Shown here piece by piece: positions 53,324-61,682 of a DNA stretch of 64,000 nt; position 1 is the stretch's first letter; every line of letters starts with the position of its first letter. The DNA is taken from contig NZ_LT821227.1 of assembly GCF_900169485.1 (NCBI RefSeq), positions 1,178,001 through 1,242,000 on the forward strand, written 5' to 3'. A model generated the notes under the pieces. The model had not been told where the DNA came from. It searched no databases and saw only the letters and a program-made list of their open reading frames with translations. The position numbers and the translations under genes were made by a program. The DNA comes from Phoenicibacter congonensis. GTDB lineage: Bacteria > Actinomycetota > Coriobacteriia > Coriobacteriales > Eggerthellaceae.

Positions 53324-55984
53324 TTAATGTGCTTCCGACCAGTTTTTCCCACACGACACATCTGAAATTAGCGGGACTTTCAATTGTGCCACATTTTCCA
53401 TGACATCTTTCACAAGCGCTTTTACTGTTTCTAGTTCGTCGGGCGGAACACTAAGGTCTAGTTCGTCGTGCACTTGAATTAGAATTTTTGATTTTAGTCC
53501 ACGACCAATTAGCGCTGATTGCAGTTTCACCATTGCTTTTTTGATGATGTCTGCAGCACTTCCCTGCATAGGATGATTCATGGCTGTTCGCTGACCAAAA
53601 GCCTGCGTCATTCTGTTCGAAGAAGAAAGCTCTGGAATAACTCGTCTGCGCCCAAACATAGTTTGCGCATATCCAACTTCACTCGCACTTTTCACTGTGT
53701 CATCCAAAAACACCCTGACTTGCGGGTAAGAAAAATAATATCTGTCGATAATATCTTTTGCTTCTCCAAAAGAGATGCCTAATTGTTTTCCGAGCGTAAA
53801 AGCCTGCTGGCCATAAATTATTCCAAAGTTTACGGCCTTTGCCGAAGACCTCATCGTCTGTGTGACATCGCTTTCATCAACACCAAAAATTCTCGCCGCA
53901 GTTTGAGTGTGAAAATCTCGTCCTGAGTTAAACGCAGCAATCAAGTGTTCATCTCCAGAAAGATGTGCCAAAAGTCGAAGCTCAATTTGAGAATAGTCGG
54001 CACTTAAGAAATAGTCATCATCATTAAGTGGCAAAAAAGCTTCTCTAATTTTCCTGCCAAGCTCAGTTCTAACAGGAATATTTTGCAAATTTGGATCACT
54101 TGAACTCAATCGACCAGTTGCAGTTGCTGCTTGATTAAAATCAGTGTGCACAAGAGCATCTTTCAATCGAATTTTCGGAAGAGCATCAATGTAGGTTGAC
54201 TTTAATTTCGCAAGCTCTCGATATTTGATTACATGCGTACAAATCTCATGTTCAGCGGAAAGTTCCTGCAAGACCTTGGCATCTGTCGAAAAGCCACTCT
54301 TTGTCTTCTTTAAAGGTTTAATGCCCATCTCTGCAAACAAGACGACAGAGAGCTGAGCTGGCGACTCTATGCTAAATTCGTGACCTGCCAATTCAAAAAT
54401 TTTCGTCCTAATTTGATCGAGCTCATGCTCACAGTAGTCGTTAAGTGAAACTAAGATGTCGTCATCAAGACGACAACCATTTCTCTCAATTAAAGAAAGA
54501 ACGCACGTTAGAGGCTTTTCTGTTTCATAGAATAGATTTTTAACATCCACTCCACATTGCAACAAAGATTCGTCTTGTCTCTTTGCAGAAACTAAAGAAA
54601 GAAACGCAAATTCTTGAGCTCTTTTTTCTAGATCATCGTCGGTAGAGTAATTCGTGTTAAGCAACGAGAAGAAGTCTTCCTGTGTTTTAAAAACAACCGA
54701 CGAATTGAGCATGTTTTCACATACATGAACATCAAACACTTGTGCGCCAAGCATCTCAGATTCAGTCAATAAAGCTAAAGTATTGTTGTCATGAGGATAG
54801 GCAAGCTTGATTATTTCTTTTGCGTCATATGCACAAACTTCAGTGTTTTTTAGTGCATGTGCCACAACATAAGCAACTTCAGAAGGTTCAGCTACCGTCA
54901 TAAAAGAAGCCCCAGAGACACCAACAAGAGTTCTATTGTCACCGTGTTTTTTAGCATATGTTTTTGTGGGCACAACTATGCTAAATGCGATTCGCTCCTT
55001 CGCCTCAATCGCCTCTATTGCAAGCTGTCTAGCTTCGTCAAAAGGCACAAAGTTAGGAAAGACAATCTTTTCAAGAGTGTCGTCCTTGCGCGAATCGCTT
55101 TTTAAAGAGGCCATTGTTTTTTTGAAATTAGCAGAAGTTGAACGAAGCCCATATTCGCTAAAAACCTCTTCGAGTTTGACCAAATCACAGTGGAAGCTTT
55201 CAACAGTTCTTAGATCAACTTCGATGTTTAGATGTGTGTTGATTGTTGCAAGTGTTTGGCTTAGATAGGCGTCGTCTTTACCTTCTATCAAGTGCTCAAG
55301 TTTCTTTCCCTTAAAGTCACTTAAGTTCTCATAAACGCCATCAAGCGAGCCATATTTTGCAAGCAAATCGGCGGCACCCTTGCTTCCAATCCCATCAATG
55401 CCAGGAATGTTGTCAGATTTGTCGCCGACGATGGCCAAATAGTCAACTATCTGAGTTGGCTCAACGCCAAAACGATCTTTAACAGCATCGGCATCACGAA
55501 TAATCACATTTTTATTTTTGACGTCAGATGTGACAGTGAACACATCTTGTTTGACAAGCTGGTTCATGTCTTTGTCTCCAGTGACAAGATAGCAAGTGCA
55601 GTTTTCTTGGCTACAACGCACTGACAAACTTCCCATCACATCGTCGCCTTCCCAACCTTCTTCAATGAAAATTGGAACATCCATCGCCTGAAGAATGCGC
55701 TCAACAACTGGAAATTGCACTCTCAATTTATCATCCATTTTAGGACGATTGGCTTTGTATTTGTCATAAAGGTCGATGCGATGAGTTGCCTTTCCATGAT
55801 CGAAAGTGCAAATTGTAGCGTCAGGATGAAGGTCTGAGACATACTTAAAAAACATGTTAAAGAAGCCAAAAACAGCATTTGTGGGTGTTCCATCAGGTGC
55901 GGTAAAAGGCCCATTGATTGCATGAAAAGCCCTGTGCATCAAGGCATTTCCATCAAATACGCAAATTTTTCTCTTATCACTCAT
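53324..55984 (-). CDS. polA: DNA polymerase I
   Basis: An 886-residue polymerase for repair and Okazaki fragment processing. The 5'-nuclease domain runs from KICVFDGNALMHRAFHA to about residue 290 (TFDHGKATHRIDLYDKYKANR, DNIPGIDGIGSKGAADLL). The middle domain aligns with the 3'-5' exonuclease but lacks the DxE motif, as in other actinobacterial PolA. The polymerase domain has TATGRLSSSDPNLQNIPVR, SADYSQIELRLLAHLSGD (motif A), RSSAKAVNFGIIYG (motif B) and LIQVHDELDLSVP (motif C). The ATG at 55984 lacks a Shine-Dalgarno and follows a terminator closely. Confidence 0.96.
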   Translation of the reverse strand: MSDKRKICVFDGNALMHRAFHAINGPFTAPDGTPTNAVFGFFNMFFKYVSDLHPDATICTFDHGKATHRIDLYDKYKANRPKMDDKLRVQFPVVERILQAMDVPIFIEEGWEGDDVMGSLSVRCSQENCTCYLVTGDKDMNQLVKQDVFTVTSDVKNKNVIIRDADAVKDRFGVEPTQIVDYLAIVGDKSDNIPGIDGIGSKGAADLLAKYGSLDGVYENLSDFKGKKLEHLIEGKDDAYLSQTLATINTHLNIEVDLRTVESFHCDLVKLEEVFSEYGLRSTSANFKKTMASLKSDSRKDDTLEKIVFPNFVPFDEARQLAIEAIEAKERIAFSIVVPTKTYAKKHGDNRTLVGVSGASFMTVAEPSEVAYVVAHALKNTEVCAYDAKEIIKLAYPHDNNTLALLTESEMLGAQVFDVHVCENMLNSSVVFKTQEDFFSLLNTNYSTDDDLEKRAQEFAFLSLVSAKRQDESLLQCGVDVKNLFYETEKPLTCVLSLIERNGCRLDDDILVSLNDYCEHELDQIRTKIFELAGHEFSIESPAQLSVVLFAEMGIKPLKKTKSGFSTDAKVLQELSAEHEICTHVIKYRELAKLKSTYIDALPKIRLKDALVHTDFNQAATATGRLSSSDPNLQNIPVRTELGRKIREAFLPLNDDDYFLSADYSQIELRLLAHLSGDEHLIAAFNSGRDFHTQTAARIFGVDESDVTQTMRSSAKAVNFGIIYGQQAFTLGKQLGISFGEAKDIIDRYYFSYPQVRVFLDDTVKSASEVGYAQTMFGRRRVIPELSSSNRMTQAFGQRTAMNHPMQGSAADIIKKAMVKLQSALIGRGLKSKILIQVHDELDLSVPPDELETVKALVKDVMENVAQLKVPLISDVSCGKNWSEAH

Positions 55985-55994
55985 AATGCATAAA

Positions 55995-56024
55995 ATTATA
56001 AAAAAGGCGGGATAAGCTCCCGCC
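55995..56024 (-). terminator. Rho-independent terminator between rpmE and polA
   Basis: On the minus strand GGCGGGA (56024-56018) and TCCCGCC (56012-56006) form a perfect 7-bp GC-rich stem with a five-base loop, followed by TTTTTTATAATTTT. It ends the rpmE transcript 32 bases after its stop codon. The T-run contains TATAAT (56000-55995), which could serve as a -10 for polA. Confidence 0.85.
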
Positions 56025-56056
56025 CATTAATCTGAAAAATTATTTGAACAGAAAAT

Positions 56057-56488
56057 CTATTCAGCGCTCTCCTCTGAAGAGTCTTCTGATTCTTTAGCAG
56101 GTGTTGCTTCCTCAGCAGCAGCTGCTGCCTCAGCTTCTTTCTTTGCGTTTTCTGCAGCAAACTTTGCAGCACGCTCTTCTTTAAGCTTTGCTTTCTCAGC
56201 TTTTGCTTCTGCTTTTGCTTTTGCTTCTGCTTCGAGCTTAGCAGCGCGATCTGCCTTCTTCTTTGCCTCGCGCTCTTTAACAAGATCAGTAGCACTTCCG
56301 AAACGATCTGAGAAGCGTTGAACACGTCCACCAGTGTCAATGAGTTTTTGTGTTCCTGTGTAGAATGGATGGCATACGTTGCAGATGTCAATCTTTAACT
56401 CTGGTTTTGTAGCGCGAGTTTTAAATGTGTTGCCGCAGCTGCAAGTTACAGTGCACTCAACATATTCTGGATGGATATTTTTTTTCAT
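56057..56488 (-). CDS. rpmE: 50S ribosomal protein L31 with long charged C-terminal tail
   Basis: A 143-residue L31. The start is the ATG at 56488 ([16 protein letters not shown]), with AGGAG six bases upstream. The zinc-binding cysteines CSCG and CNVC (16, 18, 36, 39) are kept, so it is the zinc form. The core ends near residue 66 at [13 protein letters not shown]. The rest is a tail first rich in Lys, Ala and Glu ([20 protein letters not shown]), probably a single charged helix, then acidic ([11 protein letters not shown]). Usual L31 has 65-90 residues. A promoter and leader hairpin lie upstream. Confidence 0.94.
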   Translation of the reverse strand: MKKNIHPEYVECTVTCSCGNTFKTRATKPELKIDICNVCHPFYTGTQKLIDTGGRVQRFSDRFGSATDLVKEREAKKKADRAAKLEAEAKAKAEAKAEKAKLKEERAAKFAAENAKKEAEAAAAAEEATPAKESEDSSEESAE

Positions 56489-56512
56489 TGTTTCTCCTAA
56501 TTGGTTAGTGTT

Positions 56513-56552
56513 TCCCTTGGTTTCCGACCAAGGCACGAGGACTAATTATAGC
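56513..56552 (-). promoter_or_regulatory. rpmE promoter and leader hairpin (possible L31 leader RNA)
   Basis: On the minus strand an extended -10 (TGCTATAAT, core at 56550-56545) lies about 60 bases before the start. Its transcript begins with CCTTGG (56533-56528) and CCAAGG (56520-56515), a perfect 6-bp stem with loop TCGGAAA, followed by the Shine-Dalgarno. Autoregulatory L31 leaders are described from several bacterial groups; whether this matches one of them needs a covariance search. Confidence 0.5.
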
Positions 56553-56563
56553 AAAGAAATAAA

Positions 56564-57070
56564 CTAAAACTCATAATTTTTGAGCACTTCAAAAGGTGTT
56601 TGCAAAGGCTCTTCGTTCAGTTCATCATGATCGCAAAATTCAAACAAACCTACGCAGTTTTCGCTACATAGAGGTTGCATTGGCAAATCCAGACAAACGG
56701 CACCTTCAATGAATCGAGAAATGTCAATAACGTTGTTGTGAACAAAAACGCACTCATCTTCCTCTACATCGGCAGGAAGCTTAACGTCTTCCTTAAGCTT
56801 GGCATACCCCTCTATCTCAGAATCCACCTCAAAAAATGCATCTTCAAGGCATCTTACGCATTCGGTTTTTAATGTAGCTTTTACCTTACCCTCTATAAAC
56901 AAGAAACCTTCACCGCCATTAACAACACTAACTCTCCATTTAACAGGCTCTGTTGAGACAAATTTATTCCCTGCAAACGTCAAAGCGATTAAGTCAACCA
57001 CTCCATCGAAACGCTCGGTGCATGAAGGAGTCAACAGGTTGTTAGATATGCGAATTTTTACTGGGTTCAA
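56564..57070 (-). CDS. DUF177 (YceD-like) protein
   Basis: A 168-residue DUF177 protein. The family signature is GKVKATLKTECVRCLEDAFFEVDSEIEGYA, with its CxxC. The C-terminal part has DECVFVHNNVIDISRFIEGAVCLDLPMQPLCSENC. DUF177 proteins are tied to ribosomal genes, usually rpmF, and affect rRNA accumulation in plants and bacteria; here rpmE lies downstream instead. The SepIVA-like gene is two bases upstream, the same order as in Mycobacterium. Confidence 0.88.
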   Translation of the reverse strand: MNPVKIRISNNLLTPSCTERFDGVVDLIALTFAGNKFVSTEPVKWRVSVVNGGEGFLFIEGKVKATLKTECVRCLEDAFFEVDSEIEGYAKLKEDVKLPADVEEDECVFVHNNVIDISRFIEGAVCLDLPMQPLCSENCVGLFEFCDHDELNEEPLQTPFEVLKNYEF

Positions 57071-57072
57071 AA

Positions 57073-57546
57073 CTACTGCTTAGGAACGGTAGAAGTTGCA
57101 TTCAGGCGATCACGCACACGCTGAACTTGGGACAAAACATTTTCTAATGTCTGTTCTACATGACCAAAGACCTCATCAGCATAATCTTCAGCACCAGCAC
57201 GTGTTTCGCGCTCCATTTCACGTGCCTCTTGCATAATCGACTCTGATTCTTTTTGAGCAATTCTCACGACCTCTTGCTCAGAAGCAACAGTTAGTGCTTG
57301 ATTTTTAGCGTCCTCGATGATTCTTGCCGCCTGGGCTTCAGCATCATCAATTAGTGCTTCACGCTCGCGCATAATCTGTCGAGCTTGCGCAAACTCAGAA
57401 GGAAAAATATCATGAATTTCATCGAGAATATCTAGAGCCTCATCGGTGTTAACTTGACGCAAATTTGGTCTGCCAAGACAAGGCTTTGCATCTTCTAACA
57501 AAATCTGTAGCTCTTCTAGCCTATCAAGAACTCCGCTCTCGTCCAT
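57073..57546 (-). CDS. DivIVA/SepIVA-like coiled-coil protein
   Basis: A 157-residue protein, almost wholly helical. The N-terminal 55 residues (LDRLEELQILLEDAKPCLG, VNTDEALDILDEIHDIFP) are followed by a long coiled coil (residues 58-150: AQARQIMREREALIDDAEAQ, RETRAGAEDYADEVFGHVEQ). The GAEDYADEVFGHVE segment is typical of actinobacterial DivIVA-domain proteins. Its place next to DUF177 corresponds to mycobacterial SepIVA, an essential septation protein. Function in division is therefore likely but inferred from position and type. Confidence 0.75.
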   Translation of the reverse strand: MDESGVLDRLEELQILLEDAKPCLGRPNLRQVNTDEALDILDEIHDIFPSEFAQARQIMREREALIDDAEAQAARIIEDAKNQALTVASEQEVVRIAQKESESIMQEAREMERETRAGAEDYADEVFGHVEQTLENVLSQVQRVRDRLNATSTVPKQ

Positions 57547-57611
57547 TTAAATCTCCTTTTCAAGTTCTTTTGACGCTATTCTTATAAATTCTAACACAGC
57601 CAAAAAAGTAG

Positions 57612-58223
57612 CTACAAGTTCTGACCATGTGTGCTCTTGTCAGAAATTCTTAGGATGGTCGAACCAACTTCTCCAAAAGACTTGTCATAGAGAACCTCAA
57701 ATTCAACACCCAAGCAACCAAAAATAGTTTTATTTGAATGTTCATAATATAAAAGAGCATCTTTTGCCACTAAACCAAAATTTCTAAATCTTTCAACATA
57801 AGAAAAAACTACTAGAGGGGAAAAAGCATATGGAGGGTCTAAAAACACGAGGTCAAAAGGAGCAAATGGAAGAAGTTTTTCAGATATATTCTCACTTTTA
57901 AAATCAGTTTTAACTATCGAGCAATTCGTACTACTAACCTTTAGCACCGATGTATTCTTTTTTAATGTTGAAATAGCCTTCGCATTAACGTCACAAAAAA
58001 CACAATGATTAGCACCACGCGACAAAGCTTCAAAACCGAGTGCTCCCGATCCAGCAAACAAATCAAGAACTTTAGCTCCTTCTAATGTCAGGTTACAACT
58101 GTAGTTAGAGCAAAGAGAATTAAAAACAGCTTCTCTAACTCTGTTAGTTGTGGGTCGGGTGCTCTTTCCCTCGGGAGTTTCGATAAAGCGCCCACCATAG
58201 ATTCCAGAAACAATCTTAATCAT
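57612..58223 (-). CDS. rsmD: 16S rRNA (guanine966-N2)-methyltransferase RsmD
   Basis: A 203-residue methyltransferase. The start is the ATG at 58223 (MIKIVSGIYGGRFIETPEGK), overlapping the RecG-like gene by eight bases. STRPTTNRVREAVFNSL, the SAM site VLDLFAGSGALGFEALSRGA and the catalytic DLVFLDPPYAFSP are visible. coaD, which usually follows rsmD, is absent; the next gene is the SepIVA-like one. Confidence 0.94.
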   Translation of the reverse strand: MIKIVSGIYGGRFIETPEGKSTRPTTNRVREAVFNSLCSNYSCNLTLEGAKVLDLFAGSGALGFEALSRGANHCVFCDVNAKAISTLKKNTSVLKVSSTNCSIVKTDFKSENISEKLLPFAPFDLVFLDPPYAFSPLVVFSYVERFRNFGLVAKDALLYYEHSNKTIFGCLGVEFEVLYDKSFGEVGSTILRISDKSTHGQNL

Positions 58224-59499
58224 TTGGGGCAAAACCTCCAAGCAAATCATGGGCAACAAACGACTCGGCTTTTTTCAAAAGAGCTTCATCTCTAACAAAA
58301 TTTACAAGCCTACAGATTTTGAAAATGTCATTTGTGCAGCCAAGGATGTCTCCCTCTCTTCTGTATCGCAATTCATTTTTCAAAATATCAATCTGATTTG
58401 TAGAATTACCTAATATTTCAAGCCGTTTTTTATGATTGATTGCATTTGATTTGCTAATTAAAAAACAGTCGCAACAGGCCAGTTTTCGCATCCTGTCTAT
58501 TACAAGAGAAGATATGCGGTTAGCGTCTTCTACGATTAACATTCCACACTTAAATTTTTCGCTTCTCCTAAATGAATAATCTAAATGCAGATGTTGAGAA
58601 ATTTCAAAACCCAATGCATGAAGATAATAACAATATCTTGCCTTAAGTCCTTGCAAGTTTTTTTGCAGGCCTTGCATGCATTCAACAGAGATTAAAGTTT
58701 GTGGCTGTCTTGCTGGAACTTTTAAGAAATCTGGATAACCCCAAACAAGTCGATCTCGCTGCTCAGCTGAAACACCAGCTAACGGAGACACAACACAAAC
58801 GTCCCCCTTCCCAAAATCATGCTTTCGAATTGCGTCAAATACATCTCCTGCATCATCTTGTTTATATAGAAAAACAGAACCCACACTCCCACTAGATTCT
58901 TCAACGAGGCCGAATGGTTGAAGCAGCAAATCGCTGAGTGTAACATTTCTCTTTTGACATTGCATCAAAACTTCAATGATTGAGTGAAGTTTAAGAGCCA
59001 TCCTTGATTTCTTTAGTTCAACCTTCCCTTCAAAGCCATGAACACCAATCAAAGCTTGCCGCCATGAATAGAATGTGTCACCTAACAGCATTTCGTCATA
59101 TTTAGCGTAGCTAAAACATTTCTTTGTGATTGACATATCATGCGCATAAACAGGCAAAACTTCTCGCGCCTCAGAATCTGAAATTAAAGAGATTAAAGGA
59201 TTGGTGAATGACTTCATTGAGTCATGCTCAATCAAAACTCCACCAGCGACGACCACATCGCCAGTCTCAAAATGTGTAGACAATACATAGGGTTCATAAA
59301 ACCGCGCTATCAAACAAGCCGAACCATCGCCTAAAAGATAGTCACAAAAAATAGCGTTATTGCTCGTTTTTCCTTCCGAAACGCTCAAAACTCGAGCGCG
59401 TATAGTACAAAAAAAACCTGTCCTTGCTTCCCCTATCTCACAAACTGATGTGAGATCAAGATATCTAACGGGGAGATAATTTAGGCAATCAAGTTCCAA
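58216..59499 (-). CDS. RecG-like protein without helicase motifs
   Basis: A 427-residue protein at the recG locus (fakA-recG-rsmD order). It is collinear with RecG. N-terminal wedge: LPVRYLD (9-15), IARFYEPYVLSTHFETGDVV (64-83), LPVYAHDMSITKKCFSY (115-131). C-terminal part: LIVEDANRISSLVIDRM (321-337), CFLISKSNA (345-353), ELRYRREGDILG (376-387), LVNFVRDEALL (398-408). RecG has about 690 residues and the motifs GDVGSGKT, DEQHRFG, SATPIPRTL and QLRGRVGRG. Here no Walker A exists; the DEQHRFG region reads SPLAGVSAEQRDRL (238-251), SATPIPRTL reads VPARQPQTL (261-269) and QLRGRVGRG reads RMRKLACCD. ATPase activity is therefore very unlikely. The frame is intact and tightly packed between fakA and rsmD. 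Confidence 0.8.
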   Translation of the reverse strand: MELDCLNYLPVRYLDLTSVCEIGEARTGFFCTIRARVLSVSEGKTSNNAIFCDYLLGDGSACLIARFYEPYVLSTHFETGDVVVAGGVLIEHDSMKSFTNPLISLISDSEAREVLPVYAHDMSITKKCFSYAKYDEMLLGDTFYSWRQALIGVHGFEGKVELKKSRMALKLHSIIEVLMQCQKRNVTLSDLLLQPFGLVEESSGSVGSVFLYKQDDAGDVFDAIRKHDFGKGDVCVVSPLAGVSAEQRDRLVWGYPDFLKVPARQPQTLISVECMQGLQKNLQGLKARYCYYLHALGFEISQHLHLDYSFRRSEKFKCGMLIVEDANRISSLVIDRMRKLACCDCFLISKSNAINHKKRLEILGNSTNQIDILKNELRYRREGDILGCTNDIFKICRLVNFVRDEALLKKAESFVAHDLLGGFAPND

Positions 59500-59501
59500 A
59501 T

Positions 59502-61115
59502 TTATTCAAGAGAGAAAATCACTGGATAGAGAGGCTGGCCACCAACATGCGGGTCAACTTCTAAATCTGGATAGGCATCTTCAATTTTCTCGACGAGGTG
59601 TTCACTGTCTTCTTCACTAAAACCTTCGCCAGAAAGCAAAGTGAATGTGTCATAATCGTCAGTATCTTTTTTTGCAATCAAATCAAGAACAACCTGGCTA
59701 ATGTCATCTCCAACTGCAAGGATTTCTCCATCGAGAATGCCAATCACATCTCCCTCTTTAATGCAATTGCCGTTTGCATCGTGAGAATCTTTAATGGCGC
59801 AAGTCACCTCACCAGTAACAACAGAACCCAAAACATCACTCATTACATCAAGGTTTTCTTGTGCAGATTTTGTTTTATCTAATTCAAAAAGTGCGCTAAA
59901 AGCCTCAGGAACACTTTTTGTCGGAAGAACACAAGCATCATCGCCGATTAGCTCAGCAGCAGCTCCTGCAGCCATAATAATGTTTGAATTGTTAGGAAGG
60001 AACAAATAGCTCTTCGCTGGGACAGATATCGCTGCATCGTAGAGATCTTTAGTGGAAGGATTCATTGTCTGACCACCAGAAACAACGACGTCAACATCGA
60101 GGCTTCTTAAAATGTCAGCATTGCCATCACCTGCTGCCACAGCCACCACACAAAGCTCTTGCTCTTCCTGCTCGTTTGCAAGTTTTTCAGCACGATCCAT
60201 GGATTGCAATTGCATGTTGTGAATGTGCACTTCTGCAATTTGACCTCTGTCTAGGAAGTATTTTAAAACCTGATCAGGAGTGTTTGAATGAACATGAACC
60301 TTAAACTTTGGTGTTGCTCCAACGCAGAGTTCACAATCACCCATTGTCGACAAGAAGTTCAAGGCATCCTCAATTACAAGCTCGTCAGAATCAACCAAAA
60401 ACTCGTTACAGTAACGATATTTAGAACCCTCCCAGTCATTAATTTGTTCAATCTCAACTTTAGGAGCGCTCATTTTTGATGCGTCAAATTTAAGAGATAG
60501 TTCCTCGCCTTTTTCAAGGAATGAAGTGACAAATCCGTCGAGAAGAATAGAAAAACCATATCCACCAGCGTCGACCACGTTATTTTCTTTTAACACTGGA
60601 AGATATTCAGGGGTCGTCTTTACCGACTCATATCCTGCTTCTACAAGCCCTGTTAGCGTTTTTTCTACAGAAAGTCCAGCATCGCGAGAGGCTCTTGCAG
60701 CTTGTGCAATATCAGAAAGAACTGTGAGAATCGTTCCTTTTACAGGTTTTCTCACAGCAGAATATGCTACATCTTCAGCAGAATCAAAAACAAATGCAAT
60801 TGACTCACTAGTCAACTCATCGCACTTCTTAATTCCTTCGCAAATACCTCTCAGAATTTGTGATGTGATAACGCCAGAATTACCACGAGCTCCCATCAAT
60901 GCGCCAGTTGTGATTGCGCGACAAACAGATTCTTTGTTTAAATTGGAGCCAAGGGCACTAAGGTTATCTTCGACGCTCCTCATTGTGAGAGACATGTTGG
61001 TTCCTGTGTCTCCATCGGGTACAGGAAAAACATTTAAACGATTGACTTCTTCTTCTTTCTCGGCTAGTGAATGTGCGGCAAAAACCACAGCGCTCACAAA
61101 CTTAGAAATTTCCAT
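59502..61115 (-). CDS. fakA: DAK2-domain fatty-acid kinase subunit FakA (YloV-like)
   Basis: A 537-residue kinase. The N-terminal DhaL/DAK2 domain has NVFPVPDGDTGTNMSLTMRS (ATP/Mg-binding aspartates, about residues 27-46), GALMGARGNSGVITSQILRG and KPVKGTILTVLSD. The middle and C-terminal parts (VDAGGYGFSILLDGF; VVSGGQTMNPSTKDLYDAA; FLPNNSNIIMAA) match YloV/FakA. It phosphorylates fatty acids bound to a FakB (DegV-family) partner, which is not in this window. asp23 (yloU) lies just upstream, the standard pairing. Confidence 0.92.
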   Translation of the reverse strand: MEISKFVSAVVFAAHSLAEKEEEVNRLNVFPVPDGDTGTNMSLTMRSVEDNLSALGSNLNKESVCRAITTGALMGARGNSGVITSQILRGICEGIKKCDELTSESIAFVFDSAEDVAYSAVRKPVKGTILTVLSDIAQAARASRDAGLSVEKTLTGLVEAGYESVKTTPEYLPVLKENNVVDAGGYGFSILLDGFVTSFLEKGEELSLKFDASKMSAPKVEIEQINDWEGSKYRYCNEFLVDSDELVIEDALNFLSTMGDCELCVGATPKFKVHVHSNTPDQVLKYFLDRGQIAEVHIHNMQLQSMDRAEKLANEQEEQELCVVAVAAGDGNADILRSLDVDVVVSGGQTMNPSTKDLYDAAISVPAKSYLFLPNNSNIIMAAGAAAELIGDDACVLPTKSVPEAFSALFELDKTKSAQENLDVMSDVLGSVVTGEVTCAIKDSHDANGNCIKEGDVIGILDGEILAVGDDISQVVLDLIAKKDTDDYDTFTLLSGEGFSEEDSEHLVEKIEDAYPDLEVDPHVGGQPLYPVIFSLE

Positions 61116-61174
61116 TATTGACCTTCGATTCTTTCATTTGTGCATATAGACTTATGAAGTTGCCTTCAAATAAA

Positions 61175-61519
61175 TTACCTAACGTTCACATCGCAAACGT
61201 TTACGTTAACGCAAACATCGTCAACACCTGCATATTCCTTCAAGATGAACTGAATTCTCTCGCGCAAGTTATCACAGACCACTGCAATGTTAGTGCCATA
61301 TTCAACAACAACATTAACTTCAACAAAAACTCCAGAGTCAGTGACATCAATTCTGATTCCACGGCGCAAACGAGTCTGAGGAAGAATTTTTAAAAAAGCG
61401 TCTCTTTTACTTGCGTCTGCAACGCCAACTATGCCATAGCATTCAAGGGCTGCATATCCAACAAGATCGGCAAGAACGCCATTAGATATTTCAAGTGAAC
61501 CATCAATTCTATTATTCAC
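61175..61519 (-). CDS. Asp23/Gls24-family envelope stress protein (YloU-like)
   Basis: A 114-residue Asp23-family protein. The start is taken as the GTG at 61519 (VNNRIDGSLEISNGVLADLVGYAALECYG), with AGAGAGG eight bases upstream; longer frames begin without a Shine-Dalgarno. GVADASKRDAF, RGIRIDVTDSGVFVEVNVVVEYG and NLRERIQFILKEYAG are family blocks. Asp23 proteins lie at the membrane and affect cell-envelope homeostasis; the YloU type is paired with fakA, as here. Confidence 0.88.
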   Translation of the reverse strand: MNNRIDGSLEISNGVLADLVGYAALECYGIVGVADASKRDAFLKILPQTRLRRGIRIDVTDSGVFVEVNVVVEYGTNIAVVCDNLRERIQFILKEYAGVDDVCVNVNVCDVNVR

Positions 61520-61682
61520 AATGAGTCCTCTCTCTAAATTTGCCAAAACCTGTTGCGGGTTTTTGCGATTTTTTATTTTATCAAAACACCACTTAGCAAA
61601 CAACATCACGAACAAATGGCGAGGTATGGGGTGCATTTGTGGTATATTTTTTTAATCTTTTGGGCTTTAGAAAAGGAAAATT

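Noticed and set aside
56057-56488. prfA next to rpmE, as in many bacteria
   Set aside because: polA follows rpmE instead; absence from this window says nothing about the rest of the genome.
60526-61149. Plus-strand 207-residue frame opposite fakA
   Set aside because: No Shine-Dalgarno, no recognisable domain, and fakA on the other strand explains every base.
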